A DNA stretch of 43,335 bases from Rikenella microfusus (GCA_022736275.1 DZBJ01000026.1:1-43335), one strand, 5' to 3'; counted from the first letter of the stretch, positions 7,637 to 16,764 are shown. Translations and numbers: made by a program. The notes: generated by a model not told the origin, from the letters alone.

Positions 7637-8778
7637 CAGACGACGGCTGGTTCCCCCGCCTGACACCACCGGATGACAGGTTTCCCGGGGCTGAAGGTCT
7701 GCTCCGCAAGCCGGAGGAGCTTACTGACGATCAGTTTGATCTCCTTGCTGCAGCCCGGGCGGAAAGGGCAATTGATGCATACTCGCTTTCAGACATGGAG
7801 GCAGCCATTGCTGCGAATCCCGCAAGGCTGCAGCGTGCCGAAAGCTTCAGAAGCATAAAGCTTACCCCTTATGACGACAGGTGGGCAGGAAGGGACAGTC
7901 TCCTCAGACAATCACCCGCCACTCTTGTCATCAGACGTTACCTGGTTCCGGTCCTACTTTCAGCAGCAGCATTTGCGGCCGTCATTTTTCTATGGCCTTC
8001 CACTGCAAGGCAGCCGGCAGGCACACTGCCCGGCACTCTTCCGGAAGTGGCAGTTTTATCCGAAGCCCTGATCGCGGCTCCGTCACCGGTAATTATTCCG
8101 GCAGCAGACGGGGAGGCAACCGGAGGAGACGTGGCTGATACCAATCGTGACATGCCATTGTCTCTCCAGGTAACAGAAAGTACCGGCGCAAAGAGAGCTG
8201 TCACTGTCGCAGAAACTACCGATGCTACCGGGCCTTTACAAAACATTGAAACTTCCGGAGTGACAAATTCCGGTCATGTTATTAAGCTCTATGAAGCTGC
8301 AAGTTCCGTTCAGGTCATTGCAACCGCTGAAGCATCCATACCCATAAGGGTTACCGAAGCCCATACCGCTGAGCCGGTTCTGGTGATCGCGGATGCAAAT
8401 AATACCAGCCTCAACCCGATGACAGTGATGAATGTTACGGCTCCCCCCGAACAGACAACATCATCACAGGAGATACCTGTCACGGTGAATATGGCTGCAC
8501 CCGAACAGGCACCCTCATCACAGGAGATACCTGTCACGGAGAAAGAGGCAAACTGGGTAGTCAGGGGTATCTCGGCACTTGCAAAGGCAATTACAAAAGA
8601 AGAGAAGAGTATTGACGGCCTCGTTATCGCAAGCACCTGCGTCAACAGCATCAGCAACGTCCTTGGCTGGGAGATGGAACTGCAACAGAAAAGCAATGAA
8701 AACGGTGAACCGGTTGCCGTGAAATTCAACTCCTCCCTCATATCAGTTTCAGCCCCCGTGAACAAAAATTCACAATGA
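7633..8778 (+). CDS. Single-span membrane protein, probable anti-sigma factor
   Basis: 381 residues from ATG at 7633, which overlaps the sigma factor stop as ATGA; a second ATG lies two codons upstream at 7627. The N-terminal 100 residues are cytoplasmic-looking, including LTDDQFDLLAAARAERAID and a short repeat of PxDDRFPGxxGLLR / PYDDRWAGRDSLLR. One transmembrane segment (about 103-121, RYLVPVLLSAAAFAAVIFLW) is followed by a Thr/Ala/Pro-rich periplasmic tail of 200 residues. An 18-residue unit (PEQxxSSQEIPVT) occurs twice in that tail. No known anti-sigma domain is recognised by motif, so the role is inferred from position and topology. The C-terminus (VVRGISALAKAITKEEKSIDG) resembles the tail of other Bacteroidota proteins downstream of ECF factors. 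Confidence 0.7.
   Translation: MTDDGWFPRLTPPDDRFPGAEGLLRKPEELTDDQFDLLAAARAERAIDAYSLSDMEAAIAANPARLQRAESFRSIKLTPYDDRWAGRDSLLRQSPATLVIRRYLVPVLLSAAAFAAVIFLWPSTARQPAGTLPGTLPEVAVLSEALIAAPSPVIIPAADGEATGGDVADTNRDMPLSLQVTESTGAKRAVTVAETTDATGPLQNIETSGVTNSGHVIKLYEAASSVQVIATAEASIPIRVTEAHTAEPVLVIADANNTSLNPMTVMNVTAPPEQTTSSQEIPVTVNMAAPEQAPSSQEIPVTEKEANWVVRGISALAKAITKEEKSIDGLVIASTCVNSISNVLGWEMELQQKSNENGEPVAVKFNSSLISVSAPVNKNSQ
8446..8553 (+). repeat. 54-bp in-frame tandem duplication in the probable anti-sigma gene
   Basis: Copies start at 8446 and 8500, each opening CCCGAACAG and containing TCATCACAGGAGATACCTGT. The 54-bp period equals 18 codons, so the reading frame is kept. The near identity of the core suggests a recent duplication in the low-complexity periplasmic region. 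Confidence 0.85.
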
Positions 8779-8836
8779 GTGTAACTTTCATTGCCCGCTG
8801 TTCGTCCCGGTAATAAATAACAAACAAATATCCGCC

Positions 8837-9826
8837 ATGAAAAGAAAACTACTGACAGTCGCCGTGATACTGGCCGTTATCGTTCCGGCCAGGGCACAGG
8901 AGAAGGAAGAAAAACTGAAGGAACTTGAAAAACTGGAACAGCAAACTGAACAGAACGTCAAAACCGACACCCTTGTTTACGAAGAGGATGTTGTGATTGA
9001 TGAAGAAGAGTGGATTGACTACCCCGATACCACCCGCGTAAAAGTCGGGGAGACGGTGACAATTGAGGAGACCGGTGATGAGACAATCATAAGGATTGGA
9101 AGGAAGGCTGTCAGGATCGTCGATGATGATAATGACACTGAGATAAGCTTCGAGGAGTACGAAGAGCCTGACCATTCTGATCATCCCGCGCGATCCTTCA
9201 GAGGCCACCTGGGGGGAATTGAATTTGCCTTTAACGGCTACTCAACTGACACCTGGGGCCGGAATGATGAACCGCTTGAATACTGGCTTGACCTGAACAC
9301 AACCAAATCATCAAGCTTTAACATTGTCACACCGCCGGTAAGCCTTGGTTTTTCACGCCATTTCGGACTGGTGGCTGCCCTGGGCATTAATTGGAATAAC
9401 TACTTTTTTGATAACAACAACTCAATCGTTGTCGATGAGAATGGAATCGTCGTCCCAAGTTATCCGGAAGAGGGAATCACATACAAGAAGAGCAAGCTTG
9501 CTACTACCTACGGTACTCTTCCGATCATACTTGAAGCACAGATTCCTGTGAGGCATAACAGGACCATCAACCTGGGAGCGGGTGTGATAGGAGCCGTCAA
9601 GTTCGGATCGCATACAAAAACCGTATGGTATGCTGATGATAAGAATAAGGAAAAGAACCAGGACGATTTCAATCTCAGCGTCCTGAGATACGGCTTCACC
9701 GCAAGGGCCGGATATGAAATGATTCAGGTTTACGGCACCTGCTACCTCTCTCCGATGTTCGAGGAAGGACAGGGTCCGGTACTATATCCTTGGGAAGTGG
9801 GTCTTGCACTGACATTCAATGACTGA
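8837..9826 (+). CDS. Outer membrane beta-barrel protein (PorT/OmpW-like type)
   Basis: 329 residues. Cleavable signal peptide MKRKLLTVAVILAVIVPARA, then a highly acidic and charged stretch (about 21-120; EKEEKLKELEKLEQQ and later DDDNDTEISFEEYEEPD). From about residue 125 there is a C-terminal domain of alternating beta-strands with aromatic girdles (GGIEFAFNGYS, PPVSLGFSRHFGLVAALGINWNNYFF, RTINLGAGVIGAVKFG, YGFTARAGYEMIQVYGTCYLSPMF), ending in WEVGLALTFND. This matches the small Bacteroidota outer-membrane barrel family often found as the third gene after ECF sigma and its partner. It lies 58 bp after the membrane protein and ends at a strong terminator, so it is likely the last gene and a reporter or target of that regulon. 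Function unknown. Confidence 0.83.
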   Translation: MKRKLLTVAVILAVIVPARAQEKEEKLKELEKLEQQTEQNVKTDTLVYEEDVVIDEEEWIDYPDTTRVKVGETVTIEETGDETIIRIGRKAVRIVDDDNDTEISFEEYEEPDHSDHPARSFRGHLGGIEFAFNGYSTDTWGRNDEPLEYWLDLNTTKSSSFNIVTPPVSLGFSRHFGLVAALGINWNNYFFDNNNSIVVDENGIVVPSYPEEGITYKKSKLATTYGTLPIILEAQIPVRHNRTINLGAGVIGAVKFGSHTKTVWYADDKNKEKNQDDFNLSVLRYGFTARAGYEMIQVYGTCYLSPMFEEGQGPVLYPWEVGLALTFND

Positions 9827-9851
9827 AATAAATCAGACATGACACAGGCCG

Positions 9852-9889
9852 GAGAGGGTATTTGCTTCAAATACCCTCTCTCTTTTTTA
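9852..9889 (+). terminator. Strong rho-independent terminator closing the ECF sigma operon
   Basis: GAGAGGGTATTTG (9852-9864) and CAAATACCCTCTC (9868-9880) pair perfectly over 13 bp with a CTT loop, followed by TCTTTTTTA. It lies 25 bp after the barrel gene stop. A TATCTTTG element for the next gene starts three bases beyond it. Confidence 0.9.
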
Positions 9890-9891
9890 TA

Positions 9892-9899
9892 TATCTTTG
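9892..9899 (+). promoter_or_regulatory. Bacteroidota -7 element (TATCTTTG) before pepE
   Basis: TATCTTTG fits the TAnnTTTG core and lies 55 bp upstream of the pepE start, directly after the previous terminator. No TTTG -33 element is seen at the expected 19-21 bp spacing, which keeps confidence modest. Confidence 0.45.
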
Positions 9900-9954
9900 C
9901 CGCAATACCTCACACAACAGGGTATTGGGTATCAAACCCGGAAAACAAAAGGAG

Positions 9955-10674
9955 ATGAGACTACTTCTGATCAGCAATTCAACCAATGCCGGAGAGGCAT
10001 ACCTTGACTATCCGAAGAACAATATCAGGGAATTTCTCGGCAGCAAAAAGGTAAAGACGCTTTTCATTCCCTATGCCGCAGTCACCTTCTCTTATGATGA
10101 ATATGAGGAAAAAGTGAGAAACCGTTTTGCCGAAGCAGGGCATGATGTGGTGTCAATCCACCGGTTCAGCGACCCGGTAAAGGCCGTGATGGATGCCCCT
10201 GCGATAGTTGTCGGGGGAGGTAATACCTGGATGCTCCTCAAATGCCTGAGAGACAAGAAGCTGATCGGTCCTGTCAGGAAGAAGGTGCTGGCCGGCACAC
10301 CGTATGTTGGCTGGAGCGCGGGATCAAATGTGACCTGTCCCACCATCATGACCACCAATGACATGCCAGTCACCGCTCCTTCATCATTCAGGGCTTTCGG
10401 CCTTATCCCCTTCCAGATCAACCCTCATTACCTCGATGCCAACCCGGCGGGTCATGCCGGCGAGACACGCGAGCAGAGAATACAGGAATTCATTGAGGTC
10501 AACCGGGAGATCTTTGTTGCAGGCCTTCGTGAGGGTACCATGTTCCTTCTCGAGGGAGGGCGCCTCTCACTCATCGGACCGCGTAATACACGCATCTTCA
10601 GACACGGCAGCGAGCCCATGGAAATAACACCGGGAAGTGACCTCTCATTCCTGCTGAAGAAGATTAAGAAATAA
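9955..10674 (+). CDS. pepE: Dipeptidase E (peptidase family S51)
   Basis: 239 residues from ATG at 9955, which has a good AAAGGAG ribosome-binding site; an upstream in-frame start would add non-homologous residues. Peptidase E hydrolyses dipeptides with N-terminal aspartate in the cytoplasm. The nucleophile elbow is GWSAGSN, the acidic motif TTNDMPV and the histidine motif QINPHY; these correspond to the Ser-Asp-His residues of the Escherichia coli enzyme. VVGGGNTWMLL is the conserved glycine-rich segment before the nucleophile. Length is normal (E. coli about 229). It is followed after 19 bp by the AsmA-like gene, heading a co-directional run to 15721. Confidence 0.93.
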   Translation: MRLLLISNSTNAGEAYLDYPKNNIREFLGSKKVKTLFIPYAAVTFSYDEYEEKVRNRFAEAGHDVVSIHRFSDPVKAVMDAPAIVVGGGNTWMLLKCLRDKKLIGPVRKKVLAGTPYVGWSAGSNVTCPTIMTTNDMPVTAPSSFRAFGLIPFQINPHYLDANPAGHAGETREQRIQEFIEVNREIFVAGLREGTMFLLEGGRLSLIGPRNTRIFRHGSEPMEITPGSDLSFLLKKIKK

Positions 10675-10693
10675 AATCACCGGCGCCGGGTCA

Positions 10694-13297
10694 ATGAGAT
10701 GGGTCAAAAAAATAGTGCTTGCAACAAGCGGTCTGCTGCTGCTGACAGTGATACTTCTTGGAATTTATGCATCGGTCAGACAGGAGAAGATAACCACGGC
10801 ACTGATCGCAAAGCTCAATGAGAGCATCAACACCAGGGTCTCATACGGCGGTCTGCATATCACCATTTTTGAATCATTCCCCGCTATAACCGTCAGGTTC
10901 CGTGACCTGCTTGTGGAACCCTCACCTTATTACGACAAGACACAGTTCGCAGGCGAAAACCATGACACCCTCCTCTATGCTTCATCTCTCTCCGTGACGG
11001 TGTCAATGCCCTCTCTGATGACAGGCACCGTGGCCGTGCGATCAATTACGGCAAGGGACGGAGAGGTAAGCCTCCTTACAGACAAGAGAGGTGATATAAA
11101 CTACCGGGTTTTTCAGGAGAGTAACAAGGAGGGAAAGAACGTAAGACTGAAAAACATCAGCGCCGTTAACATCAGGGCGGTATGGAATGACAGAAGCTCG
11201 GGAATGAGAATATCGGGCGGAATAGGCGAAGCAACCCTGGGAGGTGAGATCTTCCGGACAGGCATCTATCTGAATACAACTGTCAGCGCCGCCATTGACT
11301 CGGTGAACCTCAACAGCATGGTGTTCAGGTCTATCCCTGTCACTGCCGGGGTCAAACTCCGCAAGTCGGCCAACTCCCTGACGGTAGCAAAAGGGGCTCT
11401 TGAGATTGCCGCTCTTAAATTCGATATCAGCGGCAACGTGAACTATTCCTCCTCAACCATTGATCTGGCAATTGACGGGAAAAAAATCAGCATAGCTTCT
11501 GTGATATCTCTCCTTCCCGATAAATGGAGATTATTCACCGGCAACCTTACTCCGTCAGGAATAGTGGACCTCGGATGCAAGATCACCGGCCCGTACGGTG
11601 AGGCCGGCAACCCGCACATCGACGTCAGCTATGACCTCTCCGGCGGAAGAATGAGACATCTTGCCAGCGGCTTCAGGGTCAACAACCTCGAATTCAGGGG
11701 CGGACTTACAAACGGTGCTCTCAATTCGGCGGAGACATTTCACTGCACCGTCGACAATCTTTCCGCCACATACGGATCCGCCTCTGTGAAGGGCTCTCTC
11801 ATGATCAACAACCTCAGCAGGCCACACATCTCCCTTGCAATTGACGGTGACATTAACTTCAACGACCTGAACATGATCATCCGGTCGGGTTACATACATG
11901 ATCAGACAGGGTCAATTGCAGGAAGCGTGAGACTCTCCGGCACTGTACCCGAGGGAGGGAAAGCTGTTGCCGCCCTGCCCTCACTCAAGCCTGACATATC
12001 GCTTGTATTCAAAGAGTTCGGTGCTGCCATTGCTGACCGCGGTATTGCCGTATCTGATATGAACGGCTCGCTTGCCATTAACAACGACCTGAAAGCGGAC
12101 AGCCTGTCATTCACCTTCAGGGAGCAGCACTTCACCATTGATGCCCTGATAAGGAATTTCATCCCATGGCTTGCCGGTGGCCGGGAGGTGCTTGACGTCA
12201 CGGGAGAGCTCCATGCCGACAGGATCGTCACAGCCATGTTTACGGAGAAGGAGAGCGACCCCACACCAGGTGAAGAGAATCAGATGGATTTATTCCCCGC
12301 CGATGTAAGGGCTGACGTCATGCTCACGGCTGACAGCCTGATATTCAACGGCTTCAGGGCTGCCGGTCTAAGCACAAAGGTTGACTACAAACCGTATGTG
12401 CTTAACTTCAGGGAGATCAGGGCAACAGGAGTTGAAGGTATGCTGGCAGGGGAATTCATGCTTGGTAAAGAGAAGGAGGGTGGTTTTATCAGCCGGGCAA
12501 AGCTTGATGTGACGAACATTGACATCAAGAAGACATTCTCCGCATTCAACAACTTCGGCCAGAATTTTATTGTGAGTGATAACCTCAAGGGCAATCTTAC
12601 CGGCACGGTGACCATCCTCTCTCCGCTCGATGAAACCTATAAGATAATGAAAAAGGACCTGGTGGCCGAGGCGCACCTGGTAATCACCGAAGGGAGGCTG
12701 TCAGGATTTGCACCGGCGGAGAGCCTCTCATCCTACCTTGACCTGGATGAGCTGAAGGACATCAGTTTCTCAAGGATGGAGAACGACCTGTTCATCAATA
12801 ACAGCACCGTATCTGTCCCCAAAATGCTCATTAACTCCTCTGCCGTCAACTTCACCGTCTACGGCACCCACGGATTCAATAATGACTATTCATACCACAT
12901 GCGCCTGCTCCTTTCGGAGGTTCTCAGCCGCAAGGCAAGGGATCAAAACAGGAACGTAACCTCATTCGGGCAGGTACAGGTTGACGGCAGTGGAAAGGCT
13001 ACCATACCCCTGAAGATAGTATGCGTTAACGGGGAGACCGATGTGGGCTATGACTTCGGGCAGATGCAGGACAATGTAAAGACTGACATTGCCCTTGAGA
13101 AGCAGACGCTGAAGGGTATCCTCAACGAGGAATACGGATGGTACAGCACTGATACCGTCAGGAAGGCGCCGGTTGAAAGCAAACCAAAATTCACCATTAC
13201 ATGGGAGGAGGGAAAAGAGCCGCCTGCCGCCGCCACGGAGAAGCAGGAGGAGGTTACCGAGAGCCCGTTCAGGATCCTTCTTAAAAAGAAAAAATGA
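10694..13297 (+). CDS. AsmA-family membrane protein
   Basis: 867 residues. One N-terminal transmembrane helix (about 5-27, VLATSGLLLLTVILLGIYA) is followed by a very long periplasmic region of repeating beta-rich segments. The opening KLNESINTRVSYGGLHITIFESFPAITVRFRDLLVEP is the AsmA N-terminal signature, and the C-terminal part (KGNLTGTVTILSPL, GRLSGFAPAESLSSYLDLDELKDISFSRMENDLFI) is the AsmA_2 region. AsmA/TamB-type proteins form bridge-like structures implicated in phospholipid movement between inner and outer membrane; that function is family knowledge, not shown here. The end (EEGKEPPAAATEKQEEV) is a low-complexity tail. It is 3 bp from the downstream histidine kinase gene, so the two are probably cotranscribed. 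Confidence 0.87.
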   Translation: MRWVKKIVLATSGLLLLTVILLGIYASVRQEKITTALIAKLNESINTRVSYGGLHITIFESFPAITVRFRDLLVEPSPYYDKTQFAGENHDTLLYASSLSVTVSMPSLMTGTVAVRSITARDGEVSLLTDKRGDINYRVFQESNKEGKNVRLKNISAVNIRAVWNDRSSGMRISGGIGEATLGGEIFRTGIYLNTTVSAAIDSVNLNSMVFRSIPVTAGVKLRKSANSLTVAKGALEIAALKFDISGNVNYSSSTIDLAIDGKKISIASVISLLPDKWRLFTGNLTPSGIVDLGCKITGPYGEAGNPHIDVSYDLSGGRMRHLASGFRVNNLEFRGGLTNGALNSAETFHCTVDNLSATYGSASVKGSLMINNLSRPHISLAIDGDINFNDLNMIIRSGYIHDQTGSIAGSVRLSGTVPEGGKAVAALPSLKPDISLVFKEFGAAIADRGIAVSDMNGSLAINNDLKADSLSFTFREQHFTIDALIRNFIPWLAGGREVLDVTGELHADRIVTAMFTEKESDPTPGEENQMDLFPADVRADVMLTADSLIFNGFRAAGLSTKVDYKPYVLNFREIRATGVEGMLAGEFMLGKEKEGGFISRAKLDVTNIDIKKTFSAFNNFGQNFIVSDNLKGNLTGTVTILSPLDETYKIMKKDLVAEAHLVITEGRLSGFAPAESLSSYLDLDELKDISFSRMENDLFINNSTVSVPKMLINSSAVNFTVYGTHGFNNDYSYHMRLLLSEVLSRKARDQNRNVTSFGQVQVDGSGKATIPLKIVCVNGETDVGYDFGQMQDNVKTDIALEKQTLKGILNEEYGWYSTDTVRKAPVESKPKFTITWEEGKEPPAAATEKQEEVTESPFRILLKKKK

Positions 13298-13300
13298 CCC

Positions 13301-14440
13301 ATGAACATTTACCGTAAAAGGCTTTTATGGAAGGTTCTGCTTCTTGTTTTCGCGGTTGTCATAGGCCTCGGATCACTCTTCTACACACATGACCTGGTAA
13401 CCAGGCTGAAGGAGGAGGAGAGAAAAAAGGCGGAACAATGGGCTGAGGCTACCCGGAGGCTGGTCACCTCTGACGACTTTGAGTTCCTATTCAGCATTAT
13501 TGAGGATAACACCACCGTTCCGGTGATACTTATTGACCAGGAGCATAACATCATCTCTCACAGGAACATCCCATCTGTCATCTCTTCCGATGTCTCCTCC
13601 CTCGTAAGAGAACTGGGCCACATGGAGAACAGGAATGAACCCATCTCCATTGAACTTTCAGACGGGGTATTCAACTATCTCTACTACCGTGAAAGCACAC
13701 TGCTCAGGCAACTTAGGATATATCCCTATGTACAGCTCGCGGTGATACTGCTTTTCATTGCTGTGGCATACGTGGCCTTCAGCTCCTCGCGCTCGGCCGA
13801 ACAGAACCAGGTGTGGGTGGGGCTCTCGAGGGAGACCGCTCATCAGCTCGGCACGCCCACCTCATCGCTCTCGGCCTGGAGTGAGATTATCAGCAGCCGG
13901 TACCCCGGAACCGACATAGCGGAAGAGCTGCCGGCCGACGTGGAGAGGCTGGTCAGGGTGTCCGAAAGATTTTCACTCATAGGATCAAAGCCGAAACTTC
14001 ATCCTGAAGACCTGCCGGCACTTGCGGAGACGACGTCTGCGTACCTGAGGAAAAGGATTGCCTCAACCGTTGAGCTCACCGTGGTGAATGAAACAACCGG
14101 CTGCAATGCCGTCCCCTTTAACCCCGTACTACTCGGCTGGGTTATCGAGAACCTGGTAAAAAACTCCGCTGACGCCATGAAAGGCAGCGGGAAGATCAAC
14201 ATCAGGCTTACCGAGACCACCGGGGAGGCTGTCATTGATGTGGATGACACAGGAAAAGGCATACCGAGAAAGGATTTCAAGACGATCTTCAAACCCGGAT
14301 ATACAACGCGTGAACGCGGGTGGGGCCTTGGTTTATCGCTGTCAAAGAGGATCATAGAAGAGTATCACAGGGGGAAAATATTCGTCCTGCGCTCAGAACC
14401 CGGACTGGGCAGCTGCATGCGCATCATCCTGAACAAATAA
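13301..14440 (+). CDS. Membrane sensor histidine kinase (Bacteroidota HQLGTP type)
   Basis: 379 residues with two transmembrane helices (about 10-28 and 142-161) enclosing a periplasmic sensor of roughly 110 residues. The phosphoacceptor box is ETAHQLGTPTSSLSAW with His181, the variant common in Bacteroidota kinases in place of HELRTP. The ATP-binding domain is complete: N box NLVKNSADAM, G1 DDTGKGIP, F-box IFKPGYTT and G2 GWGLGLSLSKRI. No response regulator is adjacent, so its partner is elsewhere. It sits 3 bp after the AsmA-like gene and 21 bp before the U32 peptidase, implying cotranscription. The signal is unknown; location beside an envelope-lipid protein hints at envelope sensing, which is inference. 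Confidence 0.92.
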   Translation: MNIYRKRLLWKVLLLVFAVVIGLGSLFYTHDLVTRLKEEERKKAEQWAEATRRLVTSDDFEFLFSIIEDNTTVPVILIDQEHNIISHRNIPSVISSDVSSLVRELGHMENRNEPISIELSDGVFNYLYYRESTLLRQLRIYPYVQLAVILLFIAVAYVAFSSSRSAEQNQVWVGLSRETAHQLGTPTSSLSAWSEIISSRYPGTDIAEELPADVERLVRVSERFSLIGSKPKLHPEDLPALAETTSAYLRKRIASTVELTVVNETTGCNAVPFNPVLLGWVIENLVKNSADAMKGSGKINIRLTETTGEAVIDVDDTGKGIPRKDFKTIFKPGYTTRERGWGLGLSLSKRIIEEYHRGKIFVLRSEPGLGSCMRIILNK

Positions 14441-14461
14441 GGCATTCATGCACAGTCCCTC

Positions 14462-15721
14462 ATGAATAGAAGCGATATAGAGATAATGGCTCCTGCAGGC
14501 TCATGGGAGTCGCTTCGGGCAGCCATACAGGGTGGAGCAGACTCGGTCTATTTCGGGGTGGAGAAGCTGAACATGCGCGCACGCTCATCGGATAACTTCA
14601 GCACCGGCGACCTGCCCGCCATTGTTGCCCTGTGCAGGGAACACGGCCTGAAAAGCTATCTTACCCTGAACATCGTTGTGCTGGACGACGAGATCAGTGA
14701 GATGCGCGTTGTGCTCGCTGCCGCCGTAAGTGCGGGAGTGACAGCGGTGATAGCCACTGACCAGGCTGCCATCATGGCAGCAGGAGAGGCCGGGATGGAG
14801 ATCCATCTTTCAACCCAGCTGAACATCTCCAATGCCGGATCACTGAAGTTTTACTCACAGTGGGCAGATGTTGCCGTTCTGTCACGTGAACTCACACTGG
14901 AGCAGGTCAGAAAAATTTATGATGCCATCATCCGTGATGATATCCGTGGCCCCGGCGGCGATCATGTCAGGCTTGAGATGTTCGTCCACGGCGCCCTCTG
15001 CATGGCCATATCAGGCAAATGCTACCTGAGTCTTCATGAATACAACGCTTCAGCAAACAGGGGCAACTGTTACCAGACATGCAGGAGGGGATACAGGGTG
15101 ACTGACAACGAGACAGGGTATGAACTGGAGATTGATGATAAGTTCATAATGTCACCAAAGGACCTCTGCACAATCCGGTTCCTTGACCAGGTCATTGATG
15201 CCGGCGCACGTGTGCTGAAGATAGAGGGTCGTGCACGGTCGGCTGAATATGTCAGAACCGTCACGGAATGCTACAGCGAGGCAGCTTCGGCCGTGGCAGA
15301 CGGCACCTTCGGCCCGGAGAGGGTTGATGAGTGGATGAGGCGGCTTGAAACCGTCTTCAACAGGGGTTTCTGGGACGGCTATTACCTTGGACAACGGCTC
15401 GGAGAGTGGAGCACAACCTACGGCTCGGCAGCCACGAAGAAAAAGATCTACCTTGGCAAGGTTACAAACTACTTCAGCAAGCCGGGCGTTGCCGAGATAA
15501 AGCTGGAGACAGGCAGTCTCAGCGTTGGCGATGAGCTGATCTTCAATGGGCCGACGACGGGATCGGTGGCACATACCGTCACTTCACTGAGAGATGCTTC
15601 AACCAGAGAAACCGAAACAGTTCCCAAAGGAGAGATATGCTCTGTTCAGACCCCACACCCGGTGAGACGCTCAGACAAGGTCTTCAGGTGGATTGACGCC
15701 CAGGCACTGAAAAAAGATTAA
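14462..15721 (+). CDS. U32 family peptidase-like protein (TrhP/YegQ-type)
   Basis: 419 residues from ATG. It opens with the U32 N-terminus (IEIMAPAGSWESLRAAIQGGADSVYFG) and carries an exact match to the family signature, EMFVHGALCMAISGKCYLS (E-x-F-x2-G-A-L-C-x4-G-x-C-x-L-S), followed by NCYQTCRRGY, giving the four cysteines used by members with an iron-sulfur cluster. Family members act mainly in RNA hydroxylation: TrhP in tRNA wobble uridine and RlhA in 23S rRNA; UbiU/UbiV act in ubiquinone synthesis. A TrhP-like role in tRNA modification is the best guess for a Bacteroidota homologue of this length, but is unproven. Its stop codon shares the sequence TTAA with the stop of the convergent mnmH. 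Confidence 0.88.
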   Translation: MNRSDIEIMAPAGSWESLRAAIQGGADSVYFGVEKLNMRARSSDNFSTGDLPAIVALCREHGLKSYLTLNIVVLDDEISEMRVVLAAAVSAGVTAVIATDQAAIMAAGEAGMEIHLSTQLNISNAGSLKFYSQWADVAVLSRELTLEQVRKIYDAIIRDDIRGPGGDHVRLEMFVHGALCMAISGKCYLSLHEYNASANRGNCYQTCRRGYRVTDNETGYELEIDDKFIMSPKDLCTIRFLDQVIDAGARVLKIEGRARSAEYVRTVTECYSEAASAVADGTFGPERVDEWMRRLETVFNRGFWDGYYLGQRLGEWSTTYGSAATKKKIYLGKVTNYFSKPGVAEIKLETGSLSVGDELIFNGPTTGSVAHTVTSLRDASTRETETVPKGEICSVQTPHPVRRSDKVFRWIDAQALKKD

Positions 15722-16761
15722 GCTGACATTATGCTTTGGGCTGCAGCAGCGACCCGCGCGGCATTGACTGCCACATCGTCGGTATCAGTCTCGACATATA
15801 CCACCTGGCCGGCAGGCCTCCTGGAGAGGCCGTAATTATAGGTCTTGTCATAATATCCGAGAGTGATCCTCACGGCCGTCGGGTAATCGCCCCTCCGCAC
15901 TGCTTCCAGTGCCTCGCGTGTGCGGTCACCGCCCAGCCTTTTTGATATCCTTATCACTGAAGCCTCTATCTGATCTGCCGGAAACAGCGTATATTCCTGC
16001 ACAAGCCTGGGCATGCGGGTTTCGATGCTCATCATAAGTGCAATCACCGGCGCCGCCTGCATCTGCTCGTAGAAATTGTCTGGCATGAACACCGTACCGA
16101 TGTTTCGGCTTTCATCCTCAAGCCACACCCGGTCATCATCACTCCAGCCGGCCAGATCATCAAAGAGCAGGTTTGCAAAGTGTTCCGAGGATGGCTGTGC
16201 CGGCTGTCCGAGAGCGCCAAAGGCTGATCCCCTGTGTGATGCCAGTTTCTCCAGGTCGGTTACCTGCTGGCCTGCCGCCATCATATGACTGAGTATCCCG
16301 GTCTTGCCGCTTCCCGTCAGGCCCCCCAGGATAATGAATTTTCTCTTCCTGCCAAGAGCGGCAAGAATGTGGTTCCGGTATGCCTTGTAACCGCCTTCGA
16401 GCAGCAGTGGCTTTAATCCTCCCGTAGCAAAGAGCCATGCCATCGCTTCTGACCTCATTCCCCCTCTCCAGCAATGCACCAGAAGTTGCTTTTCAGGCGC
16501 CAGTTGCAGGGCCCTTGCCAGCTTTCCCGACATCTGCGGCGCTGCGAGATCAATACCCCTCATTACTGCCTTTTCTGAGCCCTCTTTCTTAAACATGGTT
16601 CCCACCTCAGCCCTCTGAGTGTCATCAAAGAGGGGAATATTGACTGCCCCGGGGATATGACCATATACGTATTCGCCGGGCGATCTGACATCCGCAACGG
16701 ACATCTGACTCCTCAGCTTTAAAAACTCATCTGCAGGAATTTTTCTTAAATCAACTGACAT
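15718..16761 (-). CDS. mnmH: tRNA 2-selenouridine synthase
   Basis: 347 residues. The N-terminal rhodanese domain has the active-site loop HCWRGGMRS with Cys97, the same position number as the essential Cys of E. coli SelU. The C-terminal P-loop domain has GGLTGSGKT (146-154), and EGGYKAYRNHI lies between them. MnmH replaces sulfur in 2-thiouridine at the tRNA wobble position with selenium from selenophosphate through an S-geranyl intermediate, using geranyl diphosphate. The full-length two-domain layout is normal. It lies 3 bp downstream of the hybrid kinase-like gene on the same strand. A selenophosphate synthase gene (selD) is not in this window; its presence elsewhere would decide whether selenation is completed. 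Confidence 0.95.
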   Translation of the reverse strand: MSVDLRKIPADEFLKLRSQMSVADVRSPGEYVYGHIPGAVNIPLFDDTQRAEVGTMFKKEGSEKAVMRGIDLAAPQMSGKLARALQLAPEKQLLVHCWRGGMRSEAMAWLFATGGLKPLLLEGGYKAYRNHILAALGRKRKFIILGGLTGSGKTGILSHMMAAGQQVTDLEKLASHRGSAFGALGQPAQPSSEHFANLLFDDLAGWSDDDRVWLEDESRNIGTVFMPDNFYEQMQAAPVIALMMSIETRMPRLVQEYTLFPADQIEASVIRISKRLGGDRTREALEAVRRGDYPTAVRITLGYYDKTYNYGLSRRPAGQVVYVETDTDDVAVNAARVAAAAQSIMSA

Positions 16762-16764
16762 ATT

